Source of the DNA: Verrucomicrobiota bacterium
Lineage (GTDB): Bacteria; Verrucomicrobiota; Verrucomicrobiia; Opitutales; Opitutaceae
Assembly (NCBI GenBank): GCA_023430565.1
Contig: JAEZAD010000145.1
Coordinates: forward strand, 1-50,754
Length of the DNA stretch: 50,754 nt
Direction: 5' to 3'
Shown here: positions 1-7,004 of the stretch, in pieces
Position numbering within the stretch: the first letter of the stretch is position 1
How the letters are laid out: each line of letters opens with the position of its first letter
Translations under genes and position numbers: made by a program
Notes under the pieces: generated by a model
Seen by the model: the letters and a program-made list of their open reading frames with translations, nothing else
The model's database searches: none
Told to the model about the DNA's origin: nothing

Positions 1-41
1 GCGCCCGTTCGGCCCCGCCCGCGCGCGATCGCCGCCTCGAC

Positions 42-950
42 TCACTCGCCGTCGGAGTTGTTCGTCTTCAGCGCGTCCAAAAATTCCACCGGCGCAAAAT
101 CGTCCGTCAACACGTCCGCCCGAGCCACCAGTCGCTCCGGCACATTCGTGCGTTCCCGTCGTATGCGTTCCATGTCCACCAGTTCGCGCATCGTCTTCGT
201 CAGCTCGTCGGCCGTGGGCCATCGCGACTCGTCCGCGATCGCCGGCGTCCGATACTTCACCGCCACCGCAATCACGTTTCCCCGTCCCGGCGTCTCAAAC
301 AGCAGCATCTGCGGAAACACCTTCTGGATCGTCTTCAGATCCGAGTAATACAGCTGACTCGTCGCGTGCAGGTTCGTCACGAACACTCCGCGCTCGTCCA
401 GCCGCTCCGCGCACTCCCGATAAAATTCCTCCGTCTTCAAATGCGGCGGCACGAACCCGCCTCGAAACGCATCCAGAATGATCCAGTCCCACGTCTCGCG
501 ATTCCGCTTCACGAACATCCGCCCATCCATCAACGCCACCGGCGTCTTCTCCGTCGGTTTGAAGCCCATGTGCGTCTGGCACAGCTCGAACACCTTCGGG
601 TCCAACTCCACCGTCTGCAGCAGCGAGTCCGGAAACACCTCCGCAAACGGCCGGTGAAATCCCGCGCCGCCCAGCCCGATCATCAACACCCGCTTCGGCT
701 CCGGCTGCACAAATAGCCCCGCATACAACGTCCGCGTATACGGCACCACCAGCCGCAGCGGATTCGACAAATCCACCGCCGACTCCAGCGCCTCGTTCCC
801 CCGCGCCCTCGCGCGCAGCTCCACGATGTTCCCGCGCCGCTCGATCGTCAGGCTGTTATAGATCGTGTCGTAGCGCTCGAGATAGTTGCCCTCCGCCTTA
901 ACCGCTCCCGCTCCGAAAAAAAGCCCGACAAGAAAACAAATCCGTTTCAT
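42..950 (-). CDS. Spermidine synthase-like methyltransferase-fold protein with N-terminal signal sequence
   Basis: A protein of 302 residues. After a hydrophobic N-terminal segment (about residues 3-20) it has a Rossmann-type core with the glycine-rich motif VLMIGLGGAG (about residues 100-109), the acidic strand end TVELDP and the motif DWIILDAFRGG. These are typical of spermidine synthase-like proteins that bind decarboxylated or normal SAM. The ATG at 950 was chosen because it overlaps the stop of the upstream membrane gene as ATGA (947-950) and is followed by MKRICFL, a signal-like start. In many bacteria this domain is fused behind a multi-spanning membrane domain; here the two parts are separate, translationally coupled genes. 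The true substrate is unknown, and polyamine synthesis is not demonstrated. The N-terminus may be a membrane anchor rather than a cleaved signal. Confidence 0.8.
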   Translation of the reverse strand: MKRICFLVGLFFGAGAVKAEGNYLERYDTIYNSLTIERRGNIVELRARARGNEALESAVDLSNPLRLVVPYTRTLYAGLFVQPEPKRVLMIGLGGAGFHRPFAEVFPDSLLQTVELDPKVFELCQTHMGFKPTEKTPVALMDGRMFVKRNRETWDWIILDAFRGGFVPPHLKTEEFYRECAERLDERGVFVTNLHATSQLYYSDLKTIQKVFPQMLLFETPGRGNVIAVAVKYRTPAIADESRWPTADELTKTMRELVDMERIRRERTNVPERLVARADVLTDDFAPVEFLDALKTNNSDGE

Positions 951-1561
951 GATCCCTCCGCTCGACGCAGCAGCCGCACCAGAGTTGCCAGGCTCACCAC
1001 CGCCACCCCCAGCCACACATACAACAGCGTCGACACCCGAAAATTGGGAATGAACACAAACGCCGTCAGCATCACTCCCGCGATATTCCCCAGCGTGCTC
1101 ACGCCATAAACCAGGCCCGACGCCTTGCCCGGTGCCGTTCCCCGCGACGCGAGATACTGCACCCCCTGCGGCCCAAACGCCGACAGCGCCGTCACCGGCA
1201 GAAAAAACAGCCCGAGGCACGACACGAGCAACCCCACGCTCATATCCGTAAACGCGACCTCGATCGTCCCCAGCATCCGCCGCCCGAAAAACGCCGTCGC
1301 CGCCAGCGACACCACCGCGAGCACCGCCATCGCCACCCGCAGCTTCCGCCGCCGCTCCACCGTGGCATTGCTGATGCTCCCGCCCGCCATCGACCCGACG
1401 CTAAACGCCGCCAAAAAGGTCGAGATCAACCATGCCCACACGATGATCGACGACCCGAAGTGCGGATTCAGCAGCCGCGACGCCAGCAGTTGAAATCCCA
1501 TGCTCAGAATCCCGAGCGTCACGACCGTCCCATAGAAAACAAAAAGCGCCACGCCGCTCAC
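947..1561 (-). CDS. Integral membrane protein, membrane half of a spermidine synthase-like system
   Basis: About 204 residues with roughly six hydrophobic segments. The pattern (GFQLLASRLLNPHFGSS near the start, then WAWLISTFLAAFSVGSMAGG) is typical of the membrane domain usually fused to spermidine synthase-like proteins. The GTG at 1561 is preferred because a GGGGGGAG ribosome site lies 8 bases upstream. A GTG at 1603 would add 14 residues but has no such site. The gene overlaps the methyltransferase-fold gene by four bases, so the two are probably made together and may form one complex in the inner membrane. Transport activity is not implied by the sequence. Confidence 0.72.
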   Translation of the reverse strand: MSGVALFVFYGTVVTLGILSMGFQLLASRLLNPHFGSSIIVWAWLISTFLAAFSVGSMAGGSISNATVERRRKLRVAMAVLAVVSLAATAFFGRRMLGTIEVAFTDMSVGLLVSCLGLFFLPVTALSAFGPQGVQYLASRGTAPGKASGLVYGVSTLGNIAGVMLTAFVFIPNFRVSTLLYVWLGVAVVSLATLVRLLRRAEGS

Positions 1562-1833
1562 CGTGCGCACTCCCCCCGCCCTGTCACCTCCATTCTCCGT
1601 CACCCGCAGGTGGCGCGCTCGCCGCGCAACCGCTCGTCCCGCCCCCCCCCTCGTCGCTCAGCCCACCGCAACTCCAACCCCCACTCCGATTCCACGCGGC
1701 CATCGTCCCGCGTTCCTTATTTCGCCACATCCCCGCTTGTCCCCTGCCCCGCCCGCCATCACACTCCAGCCCCAGCCCACGCCAAGTCGGCACGCGCTAC
1801 TCGTTTCTTCCGTCCGCCCAACCCGCCCACGCC
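1562..1833. other. Divergent intergenic region
   Basis: About 270 bases between the leftward spermidine synthase-like pair and the rightward DGQHR gene. It must hold promoters for both directions. It is C-rich, and I see no clear -35/-10 pair, hairpin or operator. Confidence 0.4.
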
Positions 1834-2970
1834 ATGACCATGATCGCCACCCAAATCCGCCAGAAGGACGCCGCCTTCTACTTCGCCTCCTACTCGCCCG
1901 AAACCCTTCTCAACCAGGTCCGCTTCATCAGCCGTTTCTACGACGAGGACGGCGGCAGCATCCGCGCCGAGGAAGTCCCCGCCGACGACGACGTCGCTCA
2001 ATTCATCTCCCGCGTCGAACGCAGCGACGCCGCCTTTCAGCGCGAGCTCTCCAAATCGAAAGTCGCCGCCATCCGCAATTTCTACGAAACCGCGATCTCC
2101 CAACCGCCCATTCCCGGCACCGTTCTGCTCTTCACGCCGCAAAAACTCCACTTCGACGCCTGGTCCGACGGCAGCGGCGTCGGCCGCCTCCAGGAGCCCG
2201 CCGAAAAATTCCTCATCATCGACGGCCAGCACCGCCTCGCCGCGCTTCAATTCTACCTTCGCACCCACCCCGAGGAGGCCAAAAACATTCAGGTCCCATG
2301 CGTGATCTTCGACGGCCGCAGCGAGGACTTCGCCACCGAGATGTTCGTCATCATCAACTCCACCCCGACGCGCATCAACAAGAGCCATCTCATCGATCTC
2401 TACGAACGCGTCTCCTGGGCCGAGCCCGACCGCCGCTTCGCCGCCCACATCACCGAAATGCTCTACCGCGAGAGCGACAGCCCGCTGCGCTATCGCATCA
2501 ACCGCCTCGGCGGCCGCAGTAAACAGGAGAAATGGATCCTCCAGGCCGAGCTCTTCAACGAGGTCCACCGCTGGGTGAAGAGCGCGTGGAAAAAAATCGA
2601 ATCCGAAGGCACCGACAAACGAAACGCCGCCCGCTACTACGAAACCGTCCGCGACTTCCTCAAAGCCGCCTCCGCCGCCTGGGGCGACGCGTGGGGAAAT
2701 TCCGGATACCAGGTCACGAAGCCCGTCGTGCTGAAAGCCATGCTCCGCGTCTGCGCCGACCTCGCCGCCGTCGATTCCGACCCCGCCGAAGACCGCGTCA
2801 ACCGCTGGACCGCCAGACTCGCGCCCTGGACCGAGCAGTCCCGCGATTTCCGCAACGAAGGTTTCTACGAGCGCTTCCCCGCCAAGGGCCAGGTCGAGCG
2901 TGTCACGCGCATTCACCGCGAGCTTTCCCGCCTCGCCAACATCCCCCTCCGCCCCAAATCCCGCGACTAG
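1834..2970 (+). CDS. DGQHR-domain protein (DndB-like)
   Basis: 378 residues carrying the family signature FLIIDGQHRLAAL, with DGQHR at residues 130-134, followed by the conserved block EMFVIINSTPTRINKSHL. DGQHR proteins include DndB, the negative regulator of dnd genes for DNA phosphorothioation, and related proteins in other DNA-modification or defence loci. Here neither dndCDE nor another modification gene is adjacent. The left neighbour is the divergent spermidine synthase-like pair and the right side is a repeat cluster. The start codon is ATG at 1834, with a second ATG two codons later. The length fits DndB-like proteins. A role as an orphan regulator or relic of a modification island is inference. 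Confidence 0.75.
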   Translation: MTMIATQIRQKDAAFYFASYSPETLLNQVRFISRFYDEDGGSIRAEEVPADDDVAQFISRVERSDAAFQRELSKSKVAAIRNFYETAISQPPIPGTVLLFTPQKLHFDAWSDGSGVGRLQEPAEKFLIIDGQHRLAALQFYLRTHPEEAKNIQVPCVIFDGRSEDFATEMFVIINSTPTRINKSHLIDLYERVSWAEPDRRFAAHITEMLYRESDSPLRYRINRLGGRSKQEKWILQAELFNEVHRWVKSAWKKIESEGTDKRNAARYYETVRDFLKAASAAWGDAWGNSGYQVTKPVVLKAMLRVCADLAAVDSDPAEDRVNRWTARLAPWTEQSRDFRNEGFYERFPAKGQVERVTRIHRELSRLANIPLRPKSRD

Positions 2971-2980
2971 CTCCGCTTCT

Positions 2981-3072
2981 GTCATTCTGAGCGAAGCGAA
3001 GAATCCAGTGTGCGCAGCGTCACGTCCCAGACGTCGAATCAACAATGGGTTCTTCGCCTCGCTCAGAATGAC
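2981..3072. repeat. Palindromic repeat, family A copy 1
   Basis: A 92-base element with near-perfect inverted arms. The left arm begins GTCATTCTGAGCGAAGCG (2981) and the right arm ends CGCTCAGAATGAC (3072). The centre is unrelated sequence of about 40 bases. The same arm occurs at 3211, 11784 and 13725. It starts 10 bases after the stop of the DGQHR gene, so it could fold in the mRNA 3' end. Confidence 0.85.
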
Positions 3073-3210
3073 ATCCCGGCTTTCCAAGGCACTCGCCGAG
3101 CCCGGACCCAACGGTAGGCGAGCCTTCCGAGCCGCAACCGCGCGCTCGCCGGCAACGCCTTCTCCTCGCTCCGCCCGCCGATGATCCGGGCAGCCGATAA
3201 ACCTCTTTTG

Positions 3211-3280
3211 TCATCCTGAGCGTGGCGAAGAATCCAGGGCAACGATCGCACTGCACGCGCCCACACCTGTTCTTCGCCAC
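3211..3280. repeat. Palindromic repeat, family A copy 2 (diverged)
   Basis: The left arm TCATCCTGAGCGTGGCGAAG is a diverged version of the family A arm. The right side GTTCTTCGCCAC (3269-3280) is a short remnant of the opposite arm. Together with copy 1 and the GC-rich stretch between, it fills the 320-base gap 2971-3291, in which I see no gene. Confidence 0.6.
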
Positions 3281-3291
3281 ACCCGCAGTTC

Positions 3292-4137
3292 TCACCGCAC
3301 CGACTTATCCTCCGGCAACCCGAGCTCCTTATACAGCCCCCGCCGCGCGTTCTTGTCGCCCTCGAGAATCTTGTGCCCATACGCCGCGGCCCGAAGCGCA
3401 TAAGCCCGCGGCACCACAATCACGCCGTCGCCATCCGCCACGATCACGTCGCCCGGCTTCACCAACACGCCGCCCACCACCACCGGGCGGTTCACCGATT
3501 CCAATTCGTTCCGCCCCGGCCGGATCCCGCGCGTCACCGTCCGCGTGTAGATCGGCACTTTCTGCGTCGCGATTTCGTCGCTGTCGCGCGTGCCCGCATT
3601 CGTCACCACGCCGACCGCTCCCTTCGCCTTCCACATCATGATGTTCGCCGACCCGATCGAGCCCACGTCGGCATTCACCGCATCCTCCAGCACCACGACC
3701 GACCCTTCCCGCAAAATCGGAATGAAGTGCTCCTTCGATTTCTCGTTATACCACTTCCCGGCCCACGCGTCGTAGTCCGCCTCGTTCATGACTCCCGGCG
3801 CCGGCTCCTGCGTCGGCACGAAACGCGCCGTCACCGCAATGCCGATGAACCGATGGCTGTAATCCTTCGTATCCGTCCACAAAGGACGAATCTCGTGGTC
3901 CATCATCCCGCGACCAAACAATCCCACCGCGTCCAACCCGTCCGTCACATCCGCCACGCGCAGCCCTTCGAACGCCTTCAGGATCTTCGCGTCCTCCTCG
4001 GCCGAAAACACCTGCGTCGGCATGAAATTCATGCCCGCACTCAACTGCTCCGGACTCGGCTCGGCCGCCGGCAAGGCAACCACGAGCGACCACGCGGCCA
4101 AGACTGCCGCTCCAACCAGACGATATGGGTATTTCAT
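3292..4137 (-). CDS. Exported RraA-like / HMG aldolase-family protein
   Basis: 281 residues from the ATG at 4137. The N-terminus is positively charged then hydrophobic and ends in LPAAEP, a likely Sec signal peptide. The core is the RraA/4-hydroxy-4-methyl-2-oxoglutarate aldolase fold: GSIGSANIMMWKAKGAVGVV, then NAGTRD carrying the conserved Arg-Asp pair, then KPGDVIVADGDGVIVVP. The usual DGxxRD loop has Asn in place of the first Asp. Family members are normally cytoplasmic, either retro-aldolases or, for RraA, RNase E inhibitors. The export signal argues against the RNase role and suggests a periplasmic lyase of unknown substrate. Longer in-frame starts reach 4260, but those residues look non-coding. 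Confidence 0.78.
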   Translation of the reverse strand: MKYPYRLVGAAVLAAWSLVVALPAAEPSPEQLSAGMNFMPTQVFSAEEDAKILKAFEGLRVADVTDGLDAVGLFGRGMMDHEIRPLWTDTKDYSHRFIGIAVTARFVPTQEPAPGVMNEADYDAWAGKWYNEKSKEHFIPILREGSVVVLEDAVNADVGSIGSANIMMWKAKGAVGVVTNAGTRDSDEIATQKVPIYTRTVTRGIRPGRNELESVNRPVVVGGVLVKPGDVIVADGDGVIVVPRAYALRAAAYGHKILEGDKNARRGLYKELGLPEDKSVR

Positions 4138-4274
4138 AGGGGTGACTGCCAACGTTGCCCCGTTCGCCGCCGCCGCCAGTTCAAAAAACACCTTCGTTCG
4201 CAACTCTCCTGCATCGCGAGCCCGCGTTCCCATTTGCCACTCGCCCCGCTCCGCCTGCACGCTCCTCGATTTTC

Positions 4275-5171
4275 ATGTCCTGGATCGTCGCTAGCCTCCT
4301 CTCCGCCTGCGTCCTCGGTTGCTATGAATTAGCGACAAAACAGGCCGTCCGCGACAACGCCGTCCTCGTCGTCCTTTTCTTCACCAACCTCTGCAGCGCC
4401 GTCGTCTGGCTCGCGCTCATGGCGATCGACGCCGCCTCCCCCCACACGCTGCCCGCCATCCTGCACGTCCCTTCGCTCACCGCCACGCAACACCTCCTGA
4501 TCCTCGCGAAGTCCACCCTGGTCGCCCTCCTGTGGACGTGCTCCTACTTCGCCGTCAAACACCTGCCCGTCTCGCTCGCGTCGCCCATCCGTTCCACCAG
4601 CCCGATCTGGACCCTCGCCGGCGCCATTCTGATCCTCGGCGAACGCCCCACGCTCCTCGAAGCCATCGGCATCGCCATCACCCTCGGCTCGTTCTTCGGC
4701 CTCTCCGCCGCCGGCGCGCGCGAAGGCATCCACTTCGGCCGCAATCGCTGGGTTTGGCTTCTCGTCTTCGGCACCGCGCTCAATGGCGTCAGCGCCCTCT
4801 ACGACAAATATCTCCTCGGCCACCACGGCTTCGACGCCGCCACCGTTCAAGCCTGGTTCTCCATCTACCTCGCCCTCCTCTTCCTCCCGCTCGCGCTCGG
4901 CTGGAAGCTCCGCCTCTGGCCGCGCAACGAATTTCACTGGCGCCCCAGCATCCTCCTCATGTCCGTCACGCTGCTCCTCGCCGACTTCCTCTATTTCGAC
5001 GCGCTGCGTAATCCCGACGCGCTCATCTCGGTCGTGTCCAGCTTCCGTCGCGGCAGCACGCTCATCGCTTTCGCCGGCGGCATCCTCCTCCTCGGCGAAA
5101 AAAACTGGCGCCAAAAACTCCCCGCCGTCCTCGGCGTCCTCGCCGGCATCATCCTCACCATCCTCGGCTGA
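4275..5171 (+). CDS. EamA/DMT-family membrane transporter
   Basis: 298 residues with about ten hydrophobic helices arranged as two EamA repeats. Repeat one contains SPIRSTSPIWTLAGAILILG and repeat two ends with RGSTLIAFAGGILLLGEKNW. The length and repeat layout match drug/metabolite transporters that export small molecules across the inner membrane. The ATG at 4275 (MSWIVASLL) puts the first helix at the N-terminus; the upstream in-frame extension is proline-rich and improbable. It is divergent from the exported RraA-like gene, with about 137 bases between. The substrate cannot be read from the sequence. Confidence 0.85.
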   Translation: MSWIVASLLSACVLGCYELATKQAVRDNAVLVVLFFTNLCSAVVWLALMAIDAASPHTLPAILHVPSLTATQHLLILAKSTLVALLWTCSYFAVKHLPVSLASPIRSTSPIWTLAGAILILGERPTLLEAIGIAITLGSFFGLSAAGAREGIHFGRNRWVWLLVFGTALNGVSALYDKYLLGHHGFDAATVQAWFSIYLALLFLPLALGWKLRLWPRNEFHWRPSILLMSVTLLLADFLYFDALRNPDALISVVSSFRRGSTLIAFAGGILLLGEKNWRQKLPAVLGVLAGIILTILG

Positions 5172-5194
5172 ACAACGTTCGCCGCTACGTTAAG

Positions 5195-6901
5195 CTACCC
5201 GACCGCCGTCCCGACTTTCCCCATCAACTCCAGCTTGATCTCGCGGCACTCCGCGTGTGCCTCTCCCTCGAATTTTTCCAGGTTGAAACTCGGAAAAATC
5301 CCCCGGCTCAAAATCGCCCACTCGCTCGTCTCCGCAATCGGACGCGCCACGCCCGCCCGCTCGCCGCTCCAGCCCAATCGATTCTGCCGGCACAAATCTC
5401 GCGCCAGCGACACGCTCGCCACGAGCACCGCATCCTCCGTCGCCTCCTCCGGCGCATCGACCCACCGCATCACGTTCGCGTAGCTCGGCAGCAGCCCGTG
5501 GGTCTCCGCGAAATGCGCCGCCAGCTCGCGCGTCGTGCAGCCGAGAAAAAATTTCTCCGCTGCCGCCAGCGACACATTCTCCCGCTGCGCATAGCTCACG
5601 ACCGCCTGAAATCCGACCGGGTGCAGATGCACCAGCAACAGCTTGCCGATGTCGTGCAACAACCCCGCCGCATACGCGCGCGACTCCAGGCTGTTGAACT
5701 CGAGATACCGGCACACGAACTGCGCCATCCGTGCGACTCCCACCTGCGCCATCCAGAAACTCGTCCAGCTGCACGGCGGCGCGTTCATCGCCCGCGTGTC
5801 CGCCGTCACCAGTCCACCCGCCATCGCCGCCAGCTTGATCTCGCCGATCAACCCCACGCAGAGCCGCGGATTCTCGACCGGCTCGTGATCGAAATCGTCG
5901 GTTCTCCGATTCAGATTCGCCGCCACCAACAAGTGCGCCGCAAGCCCCGGATCCTTCTCCGCCAAATCCATCAGCGGCGCCAAACTCGACGGATGTCCCG
6001 TCGCCGACATCTGAAACGCCGCCGCCACCGAATCGATCACCGGGCAACCCTTCAGATTGTCGATCTGCTGCTGCAACTGCGTCCAGTTCACCACCGGGCA
6101 ACGCCCCTCGGCCGGCGCATCGAACCACAACGCCCGCTTCGCCGCTTGCTCCGCTTCGTTGCGCTCCTCCTCCGTCACGAAATCCGCCGGCACCAGATCC
6201 GGATTCAACTGCACCCCGATCAACTGCGCCGCCGTCGCGAGCAACGCCGTCGCCTCGATCAGTCCCGGCCAGTTCGCCTGCTCCGCCTTTTCCTTCAAAA
6301 CTCCGAGCACCTCCACCGCACCCCACGCTCCCACCGCCTCCGCCTGCTCCGACAAATCACCGATCCGCTTCGCCAACGCCTCCGTCTGCTTCGCGCCCGC
6401 CAGCTCGATCAGCTGCGCCCCCGTCGCCTCCAGCTGCACCTTCAACGCATCGAGCGCCTTGTGCAGTTCCTCCGGCGCGTAACCCATCATCTTGCAAAAC
6501 GACTTCTCCTCCTCGAAGTGCCGCGCCCGCCACGGATTCGCCAGCGCCTTGTTCAACTCCCCCATGATCTGCCCGTCCAGATACGGCTTCACCAAAAAAT
6601 TCTGCACCTTCAGCTCCATCGCCCGCCGCACCGTCTCGCGATCGCCCGCCCCCGTGTAGATCACCACCGGCACCAGCTTCAACAGGCAGTCGTCGCGCAG
6701 CCGCTGCACGAGCCCCAGTCCATTCTCCTGGTCGAGCTTCAACTCGAGAAAAACCAGATCGACCGCCAGCGTGCGTTGCAGAAACTCCCACGCCTCCGCC
6801 ACCGTGCCGACCGCCGCAAACCGGTGCCCGCCGCGCGCCAGCACGCCTTTCATCGCCTTTCGCGCGATGTCTGCGGGGTCGACTAGAAGGATGTTGGCCA
6901 T
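5195..6901 (-). CDS. Degenerate receiver-HDOD signalling protein
   Basis: 568 residues from the ATG at 6901 (MANILLVDPADIARK). Residues 1-120 form a receiver fold with Asp8, Asp11, Thr83 and Lys105 (NFLVKPY). The position expected for the phosphorylated Asp is Glu53 (LVFLELKL), so normal phosphotransfer is unlikely. Residues about 140-230 are helical and Hpt-like in pattern but lack an HxxKG motif. Residues about 270-510 are an HDOD domain with LLHDIGK (HD at 416-417). HDOD proteins commonly act in signalling linked to cyclic nucleotides, stress or motility. It lies downstream of the permease on the same strand, 103 bases away. No partner kinase is visible. Confidence 0.82.
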   Translation of the reverse strand: MANILLVDPADIARKAMKGVLARGGHRFAAVGTVAEAWEFLQRTLAVDLVFLELKLDQENGLGLVQRLRDDCLLKLVPVVIYTGAGDRETVRRAMELKVQNFLVKPYLDGQIMGELNKALANPWRARHFEEEKSFCKMMGYAPEELHKALDALKVQLEATGAQLIELAGAKQTEALAKRIGDLSEQAEAVGAWGAVEVLGVLKEKAEQANWPGLIEATALLATAAQLIGVQLNPDLVPADFVTEEERNEAEQAAKRALWFDAPAEGRCPVVNWTQLQQQIDNLKGCPVIDSVAAAFQMSATGHPSSLAPLMDLAEKDPGLAAHLLVAANLNRRTDDFDHEPVENPRLCVGLIGEIKLAAMAGGLVTADTRAMNAPPCSWTSFWMAQVGVARMAQFVCRYLEFNSLESRAYAAGLLHDIGKLLLVHLHPVGFQAVVSYAQRENVSLAAAEKFFLGCTTRELAAHFAETHGLLPSYANVMRWVDAPEEATEDAVLVASVSLARDLCRQNRLGWSGERAGVARPIAETSEWAILSRGIFPSFNLEKFEGEAHAECREIKLELMGKVGTAVG

Positions 6902-7004
6902 GTGGGGTGTGCCGATGCGGTTCGATCTTCCGCGCCGGTTGAGGCGTTCCACCTAATTATCGGCTCCGCCGCCCGATTCTGAACGTCCGCCGCGCCAACC
7001 CGTT

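Noticed and set aside
1759..3111. A 450-codon minus-strand frame opposite the DGQHR gene
   Set aside because: Antisense shadow that also runs through the family A palindrome.
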